Shown one piece after another: positions 27,542-37,387 of a DNA stretch of 64,000 nucleotides. How positions within the stretch are numbered: the first letter of the stretch is position 1; each line of letters starts with the position of its first letter. Under the pieces are notes generated by a model. It was not told where the DNA came from, made no database searches, and saw nothing but the letters and a program-made list of their open reading frames with translations. The position numbers and the translations under genes are program-made. The stretch comes from Amphritea atlantica (lineage in GTDB: Bacteria > Pseudomonadota > Gammaproteobacteria > Pseudomonadales > Balneatricaceae): assembly GCF_900111095.1 (NCBI RefSeq), contig NZ_FOGB01000009.1, forward strand, positions 99,012-163,011, given 5' to 3'.

Positions 27542-28435
27542 ATGCCCTGGTTACAGATCAAACTGGATGTCCTGCCTGATAATGCTGAGCAGTATGAAGA
27601 TCTGCTACTCGCTGCGGGCTGCGCCGCAGTAACTCTGCAGGACCGGGAAGATACGCCAATCTTTGAACCCGATCTGGGAACCACACCACTGTGGAGTAAC
27701 ACCATTCTGACCGGGCTGTTTTCTGCCGACCATGATCTGGATGCCACCCAGGCATTTCTGCATGAATCCCATGCACAGCTCTTCCCCAATACCCCTTTCC
27801 CTAAGATGAAAACTGAGATTCTGGAAGATAAGGACTGGGAACGTGAGTGGATGGATAACTACCATCCAATGAAATTCGGCAGCCGCTTGTGGGTCTGCCC
27901 CAGCTGGAAAGCGGTGCCCGATCCGGATGCGGTCAACCTGATGCTGGACCCCGGTCTGGCCTTTGGTACCGGCACCCACCCAACCACGGCCCTGTGCCTG
28001 GAGTTTTTAGACTCCCTTGATCTCGACGGCAAACAGGTCATCGATTATGGCTGCGGCTCAGGCATTCTGGGGATAGCAGCTCTGTTGTTAGGCGCCACTC
28101 ATGTGACTGCGGTGGATATCGATCCGCAGGCGCTGGATGCCAGCCTTGATAATCTGCAACGCAATCAGTTGCCCAAAGAGCGGCTGCAGGTTTATCTCCC
28201 GGAGAGAGCACCGCAGGAACAGGCCGACCTGGTGGTTGCCAATATCCTTGCCGGCCCCCTGGTACAGCTGGCCCCGACACTGTCAGCGCTATGCAAAACC
28301 GGCGGACAGTTGGTTCTGTCCGGTTTACTGGCAGATCAGGAAGCGGAACTACGGCAAGCTTATAGCCCCCAGTTTGAGCTGGATACGGTGACAGAACAAG
28401 AGGGCTGGATTCGCATCACCGGCATAAAACGATAA
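27542..28435 (+). CDS. prmA: Ribosomal protein L11 methyltransferase
   Basis: 297 residues from the ATG at 27542, which has AAGGA 8 bases upstream. The protein begins MPWLQIKLDV as in PrmA. The substrate-binding N-terminal domain is followed by the SAM-binding domain with LDPGLAFGTGTHPTT and VIDYGCGSGILGIAALLLGA, and the catalytic-region VVANILAGPL. It trimethylates L11 at several residues. It is followed within 12 bases by a zinc-ribbon gene. Confidence 0.96.
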   Translation: MPWLQIKLDVLPDNAEQYEDLLLAAGCAAVTLQDREDTPIFEPDLGTTPLWSNTILTGLFSADHDLDATQAFLHESHAQLFPNTPFPKMKTEILEDKDWEREWMDNYHPMKFGSRLWVCPSWKAVPDPDAVNLMLDPGLAFGTGTHPTTALCLEFLDSLDLDGKQVIDYGCGSGILGIAALLLGATHVTAVDIDPQALDASLDNLQRNQLPKERLQVYLPERAPQEQADLVVANILAGPLVQLAPTLSALCKTGGQLVLSGLLADQEAELRQAYSPQFELDTVTEQEGWIRITGIKR

Positions 28436-28447
28436 CCGGTTATTGAT

Positions 28448-29941
28448 ATGGGCCGCAACATCATCACCGAATGCCCTGCCTGTCACACACGCTTTCAGGT
28501 AACCCAGGGGCAGCTGAATATTGCCAGCGGTAAGGTGCGTTGCGGTGCATGTCTTGAAGTGTTCAATGCTGAAGTCTATCGCTGTGATGACCTTGATGAT
28601 CCGCTGGAGTCGATGATTCGGCCACCAGAGGCACCAGCTATCTCAGATCAGAGCCATAAAGACCCGCTGTTTGATTCGATCGAGATCCCCCCATTCAGCC
28701 CACCAGCCTCCCCCCACGAAGGTATCGATAAACGTTACGCCCCTGCGGACCACCTGCCGGAAAGTGTTATTGAACCGCCTGCGGACGCCCCCCAGGTTCA
28801 ACAACTACCGGAACAACTGCCCGGTTTAGCCACCCGTCAACAGAGCGAACGGCTTCAGAGTGAAGCTGATACAGGGCTACCCCTCACTGAAGAGGATCTT
28901 CTCTATCAGGCTGACCCTCTGTTAGCAGAACCCCAAACAACTGAGGAAATCAGCGAGACTGACACAGCACCGCCAGCTGAAGCGCCTCAGGAACAACCCC
29001 CTTTACCGGCTGCAGAGCCAGCCGATCTGGACCAACCAGTGAGCGAACTGCTACACCCTGTCGGACAAGCTCAAAACCCGCAGCAGTTCGATCTGATTGA
29101 CACTGACAGGTTGCAGTCTTCAGAGACTGGCTCGGGGAATAATGAAAGCCCAGCGGCGGCCCCCGAAGCCACACCGGAGATAGCTCCTGACATAGCTCCT
29201 GAAACAGAGCCTGACATAGCTCCTGAAACAGAACCTGCAACTGTGCTGGAAGCCAAGCCCGGCTATACTCTTTCCCCGGACAGCGAAGACACCCCCAGGA
29301 CTGATAGCCCTCAAAGCGACAATAACCCGGCCCCCGAACCTCCCGCCACGGAGCAAGAGACATCATCCCCGGCTAAGGAACCACAACAGCCAGCGGTTAC
29401 CAGCTTTCGCGCCGAACCGGTGATGATCAGAACCACAATAGAAGAACCCAGCTCGCGCCCACTGGGCTGGGCCATACTGTCACTACTAGCTATCATGCTA
29501 CTGGCAGGCCAGTATCTCTGGTTTAATCGCCAGCAGCTGAACAGCGATCCCCGTTTACACCCAGTCTACGCCCTGGCATGCGAATATATCCCCTGCCAGC
29601 TGAACGCCCCCATCATGCTTGATCAGATCAGCACCAGAAAACTGATCATCGTGGAACATCCCGACTATCAGGGTGTGTTAAGCGTGAATCTGCTGCTGGA
29701 AAACCATGCCGGGTTCGCCCAGCCCTACCCGGCCATTCTGTTAGCGTTCTCCGACAGACTGGGCAAGCTGATCAGTGAACGACTGTTTCAGCCAAGCGAT
29801 TACCTGCAGCCGGATAACCTGGATGAGATGCCCGCTCAACAGACTGTCGAGATACATTTCGACATTCTCGACCCCGGCCGTCGGGCGCTCAGCTATGAAG
29901 CCTCTCTAAAGGCTCCCACGCCACCAGAAAAGCAGAAATAA
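28448..29941 (+). CDS. Zinc-ribbon DUF3426 membrane protein
   Basis: 497 residues. The first 40 are an MJ0042-type zinc ribbon (CPACHTRFQVTQGQL ... VRCGACLEVF, two CxxC pairs). A long Pro/Glu/Gln-rich low-complexity region follows (about 60-330), with short direct repeats of the type APEIAPD/APETEPD near residues 238-262. A single membrane helix lies at about 337-357 and the C-terminal DUF3426 domain (about 360-490) would be periplasmic. It sits between prmA and dusB-fis as in other gammaproteobacteria. Function unknown. Confidence 0.88.
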   Translation: MGRNIITECPACHTRFQVTQGQLNIASGKVRCGACLEVFNAEVYRCDDLDDPLESMIRPPEAPAISDQSHKDPLFDSIEIPPFSPPASPHEGIDKRYAPADHLPESVIEPPADAPQVQQLPEQLPGLATRQQSERLQSEADTGLPLTEEDLLYQADPLLAEPQTTEEISETDTAPPAEAPQEQPPLPAAEPADLDQPVSELLHPVGQAQNPQQFDLIDTDRLQSSETGSGNNESPAAAPEATPEIAPDIAPETEPDIAPETEPATVLEAKPGYTLSPDSEDTPRTDSPQSDNNPAPEPPATEQETSSPAKEPQQPAVTSFRAEPVMIRTTIEEPSSRPLGWAILSLLAIMLLAGQYLWFNRQQLNSDPRLHPVYALACEYIPCQLNAPIMLDQISTRKLIIVEHPDYQGVLSVNLLLENHAGFAQPYPAILLAFSDRLGKLISERLFQPSDYLQPDNLDEMPAQQTVEIHFDILDPGRRALSYEASLKAPTPPEKQK

Positions 29942-30065
29942 CAGGCCTCAGGGCTCCATCACTCTGCCCCTGCAGGAACTTTGCAGCCGATGAAGTGCAA
30001 AGATTCTGATCATTTTGTAACAGATTTTGCAACAACAATATGATCAAAAAAGCATCAAAAAGTCC

Positions 30066-30094
30066 TTGGCCCTCATCGTCTGAAAGAGTATTAT
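30066..30094 (+). promoter_or_regulatory. Promoter of dusB-fis
   Basis: -35 TTGGCC (30066-30071), 17-base spacer, -10 TATTAT (30089-30094), then a G+C-rich discriminator (TGTCCGCC). This agrees with the known stringent, growth-rate control of fis operons. Pattern match only. Confidence 0.6.
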
Positions 30095-30174
30095 TGTCCG
30101 CCTTCCAAGCAGCAGTACAGCGGCTGTCATTTTGATAGCCACGGACAGCTATTACTCTAAATTCGGGGTTGGCC

Positions 30175-31179
30175 ATGTTTCAAATCGGACAGCACACCAT
30201 TGACAGCCAGGTTATTCTGGCACCGATGGCCGGTGTAACCGACCTGCCATTTCGCCGGTTGTGCAAACGACTGGGAGCAGGGATGGTGGTGTCTGAGATG
30301 GTCACCGCAGATACCCGACTGTGGCACACCCGAAAATCCAGCTATCGATTAAAGAAAGACCAGAATGACAGTCTCAATGTTGTCCAGATCGCCGGCGGTG
30401 ATCCTGAGATGATGGCCGAGGCTGCACGGGTCAATGCCATGAATGGCGCCCATATTATTGATATTAATATGGGTTGTCCGGCAAAAAAGGTCTGTAATAA
30501 GGCGGCTGGGTCTGCACTGCTGAAAGATGAGCAACTGGTCAGGGATATTCTTCAGGCGACGGTGGCAGCCGTTGAGCTTCCAGTGACCCTGAAGATCCGG
30601 ACCGGCTGGGATAGCCAAAACCGCAATGGTGAAACCATTGCGCGCATTGCAGAAGATGCGGGAATTCAAGCCCTTGCTGTCCATGGCCGTACCCGGGCCT
30701 GCGGCTACAAAGGTGATGCCGAGTACGATACCATCGCCCGGATTCGCCAGGCGATCAATATCCCCCTGTTCGCCAACGGCGATATCAACTCTGCCGGGAA
30801 AGCCCGTCAGGTGCTCGATTATACCGGTGCTGATGCTGTTATGCTGGGACGGCCTGCTCAGGGAAATCCATGGATTTTTCGTGAGATAAGTCATTACCTT
30901 ACGACCGGCAAAGTGCTACCCTGCCCGACCGCTGAAGAGGTTCGGGACACCCTTTTGGAACATCTGCAAGCGCTGTATCTTTTTTATGGGAACTATGCCG
31001 GGATACGAATTGCCCGCAAACATGTCGGCTGGTACCTGAAAAACAGACAGGGTTCAGAACGATTCAAAAACTCAGACATGTTCAGAAATGAGTTTAATCA
31101 AATAGAAGAAACCGAACTTCAGCTTAGTGCAATCCGGACATTTTTCACCGCGCCGGACAGGGCAGAGGCTGCTGCCTGA
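30175..31179 (+). CDS. dusB: tRNA-dihydrouridine synthase B
   Basis: 334 residues from the ATG at 30175 (GGGG upstream). FMN-binding TIM barrel with ILAPMAGVTDLPFRRL at the start, the catalytic Cys in NMGCPAKKVCNKAAGSALL (DusB type), and LAVHGRTRACGYKG. It reduces uridine 17 in tRNA D-loops with NADPH. It forms the conserved dusB-fis operon; fis starts 22 bases later. Confidence 0.96.
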   Translation: MFQIGQHTIDSQVILAPMAGVTDLPFRRLCKRLGAGMVVSEMVTADTRLWHTRKSSYRLKKDQNDSLNVVQIAGGDPEMMAEAARVNAMNGAHIIDINMGCPAKKVCNKAAGSALLKDEQLVRDILQATVAAVELPVTLKIRTGWDSQNRNGETIARIAEDAGIQALAVHGRTRACGYKGDAEYDTIARIRQAINIPLFANGDINSAGKARQVLDYTGADAVMLGRPAQGNPWIFREISHYLTTGKVLPCPTAEEVRDTLLEHLQALYLFYGNYAGIRIARKHVGWYLKNRQGSERFKNSDMFRNEFNQIEETELQLSAIRTFFTAPDRAEAAA

Positions 31180-31201
31180 ATATCGGTTCATTTTTAGGTT
31201 A

Positions 31202-31492
31202 ATGCAAGTGGATAACAAAACAGTGAATACACAAGTAACACAATTAGAAAACATCGATGTGCAGGAACGCACTCTGCGTGACAGTGTACAACTCTCTATG
31301 AATAACTACTTTCGTCAGCTTGACGGACAGCCGGTAACCGACGTCTACCAGATGGTTTTGGCAGAGATTGAAGCACCACTGTTTGAAGCTGTTATGGCTT
31401 ACACCCGGGACAATCAGACCAAAGCCTCTGAGCTTCTGGGTCTCAACCGGGGCACCCTGCGCAAAAAGCTGAAACAATACGGCTTGCTATAA
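31202..31492 (+). CDS. fis: DNA-binding protein Fis
   Basis: 96 residues from the ATG at 31202. The C-terminal helix-turn-helix reads NQTKASELLGLNRGTLRKKLKQYGLL, nearly the E. coli sequence. Fis bends DNA, activates rRNA and tRNA promoters and shapes the nucleoid in fast growth. The dusB-fis order is conserved in gammaproteobacteria. The N-terminal 25 residues are variable, as is normal. Confidence 0.96.
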   Translation: MQVDNKTVNTQVTQLENIDVQERTLRDSVQLSMNNYFRQLDGQPVTDVYQMVLAEIEAPLFEAVMAYTRDNQTKASELLGLNRGTLRKKLKQYGLL

Positions 31493-31530
31493 CCGATTAT
31501 TTTTTTAACTTAAATTCAGAAGACTAAACC

Positions 31531-33114
31531 ATGGCAGAGCAGAAAATCACTCCGGTCCGTCGCGCCCTGATCAGCGTGTCTGATAAAACCGGTATCGTTG
31601 AATTCGCCCAGGCACTGAGCCAGCGCGGTGTTGAAATCCTTTCCACCGGTGGCACATACAAGCTGCTGAAAGAAAACGATATTCCGGCTATTGAAGTATC
31701 TGACTACACCGGTTTTCCGGAAATGATGGATGGTCGTGTTAAGACCCTGCACCCGAAAGTACATGGGGGTATTCTCGGCCGTCGTGGTATTGATGATGCC
31801 ATCATGAACGAGCACGGTATCACCCCGATCGATATGGTAGTGGTTAACCTCTATCCGTTCGAACAGACCATCGCCCGTCCGGACTGCGACCTGCCTATGG
31901 CCATTGAGAACATCGACATCGGTGGCCCGACCATGGTTCGCTCAGCGGCGAAAAACCATAAAGATGTCGCCATCGTTGTGGCTGCTGACAACTATGACCG
32001 GATCATCGCTGAACTGGATGAGAGTCTTGGGCTGACCCATGCTACCCGCTTTGATCTGGCGGTTCAGGCGTTCGAACACACCGCCGCGTATGACGGTATG
32101 ATCGCTAACTACCTTGGCGCCATCACCGATGGCAGTGAGGATGAACCTGCAGACTTCCCCCGCACCTTTAACACTCAGTTTGTTAAGGCGCAGGAGATGC
32201 GTTACGGCGAGAACCCACACCAGAAGGCCGCCTTCTACATTGAGGCCAACCCTTCTGAAGCCAGTGTTTCCACTGCCCGTCAGCTGCAGGGCAAAGCCCT
32301 GTCATTCAATAATGTCGCTGATACGGATGCCGCTCTGGAGTGCGTCAAGCCATTCCATGAGCCCGCCTGTGTTATCGTTAAGCACGCTAACCCATGTGGC
32401 GTGGCAATCGGCCAGAACATTCTGGAAGCCTACAACAAAGCGTTCCAGACCGACCCGACATCTGCCTTTGGCGGTATCATCGCCTTCAACCGTGAGCTGG
32501 ATGCCGACACCGCACAGGCGATTGTTGAACGACAGTTTGTCGAAGTCATTATCGCACCAACAGTCACTCAGGAAGCCTCTGATATTGTTGCTGCCAAGCC
32601 CAATGTACGCCTGCTGGCATGCGGCGAATGGTCTGCTGAACGTTCAAAGCGTTTCGACTACAAACGTGTCAACGGCGGTTTGCTGGTTCAGGACCAGGAT
32701 CTCGGTATGGTAGATGTCAGCGAACTCAAAGTAGTGACCGAACTGCAACCTTCTGAGCAGGAGATCCGCGATCTGTTGTTCTGCTGGGAAGTGGCCAAGT
32801 TTGTTAAGTCCAACGCCATTGTCTATGCCAGAGATGGTCAGACCATCGGTATTGGCGCCGGTCAGATGAGCCGTGTATACAGCGCCCGTATCGCCGGCAT
32901 CAAAGCCGCCGACGAAGGACTGGAAGTGAAAGGCTCAGTCATGGCATCAGATGCTTTCTTCCCCTTCCGTGATGGTATAGATGCCGCCGCCGCTGCAGGT
33001 ATCAAAGCGATCATTCAGCCGGGTGGCTCAATGCGCGATCAGGAAGTGATCGATGCCGCCAACGAGCACGGCATGGCGATGGTCTTCACCGGCATGCGCC
33101 ACTTCCGCCACTAA
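31531..33114 (+). CDS. purH: Bifunctional AICAR transformylase/IMP cyclohydrolase
   Basis: 527 residues. The N-terminal MGS-like IMP cyclohydrolase domain (about 1-200; [24 protein letters not shown] type) is followed by the AICARFT domain with [15 protein letters not shown], which holds the catalytic Lys and His. It carries out the last two steps of IMP synthesis. The gene follows fis by 38 bases and precedes purD; a hairpin lies between. Confidence 0.97.
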   Translation: MAEQKITPVRRALISVSDKTGIVEFAQALSQRGVEILSTGGTYKLLKENDIPAIEVSDYTGFPEMMDGRVKTLHPKVHGGILGRRGIDDAIMNEHGITPIDMVVVNLYPFEQTIARPDCDLPMAIENIDIGGPTMVRSAAKNHKDVAIVVAADNYDRIIAELDESLGLTHATRFDLAVQAFEHTAAYDGMIANYLGAITDGSEDEPADFPRTFNTQFVKAQEMRYGENPHQKAAFYIEANPSEASVSTARQLQGKALSFNNVADTDAALECVKPFHEPACVIVKHANPCGVAIGQNILEAYNKAFQTDPTSAFGGIIAFNRELDADTAQAIVERQFVEVIIAPTVTQEASDIVAAKPNVRLLACGEWSAERSKRFDYKRVNGGLLVQDQDLGMVDVSELKVVTELQPSEQEIRDLLFCWEVAKFVKSNAIVYARDGQTIGIGAGQMSRVYSARIAGIKAADEGLEVKGSVMASDAFFPFRDGIDAAAAAGIKAIIQPGGSMRDQEVIDAANEHGMAMVFTGMRHFRH

Positions 33115-33129
33115 GAGTATCAACAGTAC

Positions 33130-33152
33130 AAGAGCCAGTCTGACTGGCTCTT
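33130..33152 (+). terminator. Hairpin between purH and purD
   Basis: AAGAGCCAGT, loop CTG, ACTGGCTCTT, followed by a poor T-run (CTGTTATT). It is a weak terminator or an attenuating hairpin that may lower purD expression. Confidence 0.6.
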
Positions 33153-33186
33153 CTGTTATTACAAGATTCAGAATTAAGGTAAAGAT

Positions 33187-34470
33187 ATGAACGTATTAGT
33201 GATTGGCTCTGGTGGCCGCGAACACGCACTGGCGTGGCAGGCAGCCAAAGACAGCAGGGTAAACAAAGTCTTTGTTGCACCGGGTAACGCCGGTACCGCT
33301 ATCGAGCCTAAGCTGGAAAACGTTGCCATCGATGTGATGGATCAGGATGCCCTGGTTGCATTCGCCAAAGCAAACAACATCGCCCTGACGATCATCGGAC
33401 CTGAAGCGCCATTGGTTGAAGGGATTGTTGACCGTTTCACCCGCGAAGGTCTGCGCTGCTTTGGTCCATCAAAAGGCGCCGCTCAACTGGAAGGGTCCAA
33501 AGCGTTCACTAAAGATTTTCTTGAGCGTCAGCAAATCCCTACCGCTGAGTACCAGAACTTTACCGAGATTGAACCGGCACTGGCTTATCTGCGTGAAAAA
33601 GGCGCCCCTATCGTTGTCAAAGCTGACGGCCTGGCGGCGGGCAAAGGTGTTATCGTCGCAATGACCCTGCAGGAAGCTGAAGATGCCGTGCAGGATATGC
33701 TGGCGGGTAATGCCTTTGGTGAAGCGGGCCACAGAGTGGTCATCGAGGAGTTTCTCGATGGCGAAGAAGCCAGTTTTATCGTTATGGTTGACGGCACCAA
33801 CGTACTGCCAATGGCAACCAGCCAGGATCATAAACGGGCAGGCAACGGCGATACCGGACTGAACACCGGCGGAATGGGCGCTTACTCTCCCGCTCCGGTT
33901 GTCACACCTGAGATCGATCAGCGCATTATGGATGAGGTGATTCTGCCCACCGTTAAGGGGATGGCAGAGGAAGGCAATACCTATGTTGGTTTCCTCTACG
34001 CCGGTCTGATGATTATGTCTGACGGCACGCCGAAAGTGATCGAATACAACTGCCGTTTCGGTGATCCGGAAACCCAGCCGATCATGTTGCGACTGAAATC
34101 CAGCATTGTTGAACTGTGCGATGCCGCACTGGATGGCAAACTGGATCAGACTACTGCAGAGTGGGACCCACGCTGTGCAGTCGGCGTTGTTCTGGCGGCA
34201 GGTGGCTATCCCGGTGATTACGCCAAAGGCGACGTGATCACCCTGCCACAACAGGTCGCCGAAGGCACTAAGGTGTTCCACGCAGGTACTGCAACAAAAG
34301 ATAATCAGATAGTCACCAGCGGTGGCCGGGTGCTCTGTGCTACCGCTATGGGCAACAGTGTCACTGAAGCACAGCAGCGAGCCTACGAACTGGTTAAACA
34401 GATCGACTGGAACGGTGTCTACTACCGTGATGATATTGCTTTCCGGGCAATCGCACGGGAACAGCAGTAA
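33187..34470 (+). CDS. purD: Phosphoribosylamine-glycine ligase
   Basis: 427 residues, ATP-grasp fold. Start VLVIGSGGREHALAWQ, ATP site VVKADGLAAGKGVIVA and the C-terminal signature NCRFGDPETQPI are all intact. It makes glycinamide ribonucleotide in purine synthesis. The purHD order is conserved in gammaproteobacteria. Confidence 0.97.
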   Translation: MNVLVIGSGGREHALAWQAAKDSRVNKVFVAPGNAGTAIEPKLENVAIDVMDQDALVAFAKANNIALTIIGPEAPLVEGIVDRFTREGLRCFGPSKGAAQLEGSKAFTKDFLERQQIPTAEYQNFTEIEPALAYLREKGAPIVVKADGLAAGKGVIVAMTLQEAEDAVQDMLAGNAFGEAGHRVVIEEFLDGEEASFIVMVDGTNVLPMATSQDHKRAGNGDTGLNTGGMGAYSPAPVVTPEIDQRIMDEVILPTVKGMAEEGNTYVGFLYAGLMIMSDGTPKVIEYNCRFGDPETQPIMLRLKSSIVELCDAALDGKLDQTTAEWDPRCAVGVVLAAGGYPGDYAKGDVITLPQQVAEGTKVFHAGTATKDNQIVTSGGRVLCATAMGNSVTEAQQRAYELVKQIDWNGVYYRDDIAFRAIAREQQ

Positions 34471-34483
34471 ATACTCAGGTCAG

Positions 34484-34518
34484 GATAAAAGCAGTCGCCC
34501 ACAGTGACTGCTTTTATC
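34484..34518 (+). terminator. Terminator of purH-purD
   Basis: GATAAAAGCAGTC, 9-base loop, GACTGCTTTTATC: a 13-bp perfect stem starting 14 bases past the purD stop. The T-run lies inside the stem. Confidence 0.8.
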
Positions 34519-34620
34519 TGAGAGCTGTGACCTGCACAGGCTTTTTGGTAACCTTTTTCCAGTTATAATCATCAGCCACGCGCCATAACCGTGCCTGATT
34601 AATCCAAACGGAAACGCCCG

Positions 34621-36060
34621 ATGACAAAGAACGGTATCACTCCAATACGTTCAGTTAAAAACCACAAACTGACCCTGATTCTGGCCATAGGGCTAATCAC
34701 CGGTTCGGTTACAGCTGCCGCCGCCGGACAGTCGGACAGTTATTGTCAGAGCGCTGGAGAACAGAACGGCTATGACTGTGCCAAAGCCCAGAGCTTTCAG
34801 GCCAAACAGTCCGATATTGATGCCAAACTGAAAGAACTGAATCGCTGGATGACGGATGAACAACAGGCCCAGGGCAAGACACTGGTGACCCCCGATCAGC
34901 CGGAATCAGACAAGCTTCGTGAAAAAATACGCTTCAATGCCCAGCTGTTGGCCGGTGAACTGAAACAGGCGAAAAAGCTTCAGAGCAAAGGAGATCTGGA
35001 AGGTGCTTTTGACCGGGTAAATGACTATCTGGTGACAAACCCTAAAGATCCTAACGGCTGGCTGCTCTATGGTATCTCGCTGATCAATCAAAATAAGCTG
35101 AATGAGGCGGCGGATATTTTCAGCAAACTGATCCGCCTCTATCCTGACTCGCCTGAGCCCTATAACAACCTGGCGGTAGTCTATGCCCGCAAAGGTGACA
35201 ATGAAAAGGCGGTCGATGTGCTGCTGCAGGCATTTGAAACCCATCCAAGCTATGCTCAGGTGCAGAGCAACCTGAAAGCGGTATACGCAGCTCTCGCCAC
35301 CCAGGCCTACAACCGGGCACTGGATCTGGACACCAGCCACAAGGCGCCACGGGCCAACCTGGGGGTTCTGGATCAGGTTTACCAGCCAGCCTCTTCGACA
35401 CTGCTGGCGTCAGCACCGGCACAGCAAAGCGTTGCAGCTGCATCAGAAGCAACGGCTAAACCGGCTGCATCTGTGTCACAGCCAGCCGCTCAGGTAGTCG
35501 CTAGTGCACAACCCAAAACAGGGCTGGTTATTGAGGAGCGGGATAAATCGGAAGGGATCGTTCCAGCCCAGCAAGCCGCAGAGCCCGACACAGCTGGCGA
35601 CAAGAACGGGCAAACTGGCCAGGAAAAACAAACCGCTACCGGACTGGCTAGCACCGTGGATACTGCTGAACAGGGGACTGTCGCAGATAACACCAGCATT
35701 CCGGCAAAACTCAGCACACCGCTGAAGGCTGAAATTCAGCAGATGATCAGCAACTGGGCGGCCTCCTGGGCGGCACAGGATGTCCAGGCGTATCTGGATT
35801 TCTACACCGCTGAGTATACTCCTGAGGCGGGTATCAGCCACAAGCAGTGGGTATGGGGACGCAAACAGCGCCTCACTGCCCCCTCGTTCATTAAAGTCGA
35901 TATCTCCGATATCTCAGTGGCAGAAGCCGGTAACGGCACAATACGTTCTGTATTCCGCCAGAAGTACCAGTCCGATACCTATCAGGATGAGGTTTATAAG
36001 ACTCTGACCCTGACCCAGGAAAACGGTCACTGGAAGATCGCCACAGAATCGACCCTGTAG
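34621..36060 (+). CDS. Exported TPR protein with Cds6-like C-terminal domain
   Basis: 479 residues. An N-terminal signal peptide (about 1-35, ending near AAAA) leads to a periplasmic protein. Two to three TPR units lie at about 105-215 (LINQNKLNEAADIFSKLIRL, NLAVVYARKGDNEKAVDVL). A low-complexity Ala/Gln region follows, then an NTF2/SnoaL-like C-terminal domain (about 370-479; ISNWAASWAAQDVQAYLDFY). The same domain ends the convergent L,D-transpeptidase, so the two probably act together at the cell wall (inference). Confidence 0.82.
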   Translation: MTKNGITPIRSVKNHKLTLILAIGLITGSVTAAAAGQSDSYCQSAGEQNGYDCAKAQSFQAKQSDIDAKLKELNRWMTDEQQAQGKTLVTPDQPESDKLREKIRFNAQLLAGELKQAKKLQSKGDLEGAFDRVNDYLVTNPKDPNGWLLYGISLINQNKLNEAADIFSKLIRLYPDSPEPYNNLAVVYARKGDNEKAVDVLLQAFETHPSYAQVQSNLKAVYAALATQAYNRALDLDTSHKAPRANLGVLDQVYQPASSTLLASAPAQQSVAAASEATAKPAASVSQPAAQVVASAQPKTGLVIEERDKSEGIVPAQQAAEPDTAGDKNGQTGQEKQTATGLASTVDTAEQGTVADNTSIPAKLSTPLKAEIQQMISNWAASWAAQDVQAYLDFYTAEYTPEAGISHKQWVWGRKQRLTAPSFIKVDISDISVAEAGNGTIRSVFRQKYQSDTYQDEVYKTLTLTQENGHWKIATESTL

Positions 36061-36110
36061 CGCTGATAATAAAATAGCTCTGATAAAGAGTTCTGAATCA
36101 GAGTTCTGAT

Positions 36111-36138
36111 AAAAAAACCGCCGGATGGCGGTTTTTTT
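36111..36138. terminator. Bidirectional terminator of the TPR/Ldt pair
   Basis: AAAAAAACCGCC, loop GGAT, GGCGGTTTTTTT between convergent genes. Just before it (36075-36110) stand degenerate short repeats of the type AGTTCTGATAAA. Confidence 0.93.
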
Positions 36139-36163
36139 ATATCAATTCATAACGTCTGTCAGC

Positions 36164-37387
36164 CTATGGCTTACCCTTTTGCGGCTCACCCTCGTAGGCG
36201 ATATGCCAACGCCCCTCTTCATTAATCCAGTATTGACGTTTAACACTACGGTTACTGTAGTTATCACTCTTGTAGTTCTGGGTGAAGGTGGCAATAAACA
36301 TATCCGGATTATCAGGATGCTGATAGATACTCAGGTTTTCGATGTCCACATTAATAAATGACTTACTGCTATTAACCCGCCGTTTGTGTTCAGCAAACCC
36401 CTTAAAACCAACGTCGCCATTATTAAACTGCTTAGAATAATGACTCAGATAGATGTCGGTATTACGGCTTTCCCAGTCTTTACGCCAGCCATCAACCACC
36501 TGAGCAAAAGCCTTCTGCTTCTGCTTCCAGCTAGCCTGATCAAGCCACTCAAAGCTGGTGCCGATCAGCACCGGGGTTTCAGCCAGGTCAACGATACTGT
36601 CGAGCTCGGTAAAGTGGTTATTACTCAGAGAAAGACAACCTTCGCTGGCCTGTGGTGGACGGCTAAACGTATCCTTAGGGGAACCATGCACCCAGATACC
36701 ACTACCCGTATGACCAAGGCGCTGATCCCAGGCGTTCGGATAGTTGATCGGTAAGGCACCGGAACCATAGCGGGGAGGCAACTGCTCATCGGTCAGGCGT
36801 CCGGTTGTAAAATAGACACCTAAGGGCGTTTTCAGATCACCCCGGGCACGTTTATCAACCCCGCCACGACCATAGGAAACATAGTAATCCCTGATCAGCT
36901 GTGGCACTCCATCATGGTTTTCAAACAGGTATAACCGGGACAGCCCGGTGTCCACTACAATGACATGCTTCTGGTCGGGAGACATCTGTAACAGACTGCC
37001 GGGAATAGTGCCCGGCTGCGGTTTATAACGGTCCACGCTCATCCGCGCCCGGGCCTCGGATATCAGCCCTTGTAACGCCTTCGGGTCGGTCTGACCATTA
37101 TTGCCGATGGCACTGATAGTGCCTACCTGAGCCGCCATCAGATCGGCATAGATTAACTGCGCCAGTTTGAAATCGGGTTGTTCTTTTATCAGTGCCCGCA
37201 GCTTAGTCATGGCACCATTCATCTGATTCTGCTGCAGATCGCCCAGACTGGCGAGCAGCAGTGATTCCTGATCCAGATTTAAATCACTCTCCTGTGCCTG
37301 AAGATTAAACGGCAGCAATACGCACAAAGAGATCAATAGCGCTCTCTTACACGGCTTTACTACAGTCAGATCGGGGAGGCTTTTCAT
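36164..37387 (-). CDS. L,D-transpeptidase (YkuD) with Cds6-like domain
   Basis: 407 residues. An N-terminal signal peptide (about 13-31, ending FNLQAQ) is followed by a helical region, then the YkuD catalytic domain (about 120-290) with the active-site pattern HGSPKDTFSRPPQASEGCLSLS; the catalytic Cys is near residue 248. The C-terminal 110 residues (VDGWRKDWESRNTDIYLSHYSKQF) form an NTF2-like domain also found on the convergent TPR gene. It would make 3-3 crosslinks or attach proteins to peptidoglycan in the periplasm. Confidence 0.9.
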   Translation of the reverse strand: MKSLPDLTVVKPCKRALLISLCVLLPFNLQAQESDLNLDQESLLLASLGDLQQNQMNGAMTKLRALIKEQPDFKLAQLIYADLMAAQVGTISAIGNNGQTDPKALQGLISEARARMSVDRYKPQPGTIPGSLLQMSPDQKHVIVVDTGLSRLYLFENHDGVPQLIRDYYVSYGRGGVDKRARGDLKTPLGVYFTTGRLTDEQLPPRYGSGALPINYPNAWDQRLGHTGSGIWVHGSPKDTFSRPPQASEGCLSLSNNHFTELDSIVDLAETPVLIGTSFEWLDQASWKQKQKAFAQVVDGWRKDWESRNTDIYLSHYSKQFNNGDVGFKGFAEHKRRVNSSKSFINVDIENLSIYQHPDNPDMFIATFTQNYKSDNYSNRSVKRQYWINEEGRWHIAYEGEPQKGKP

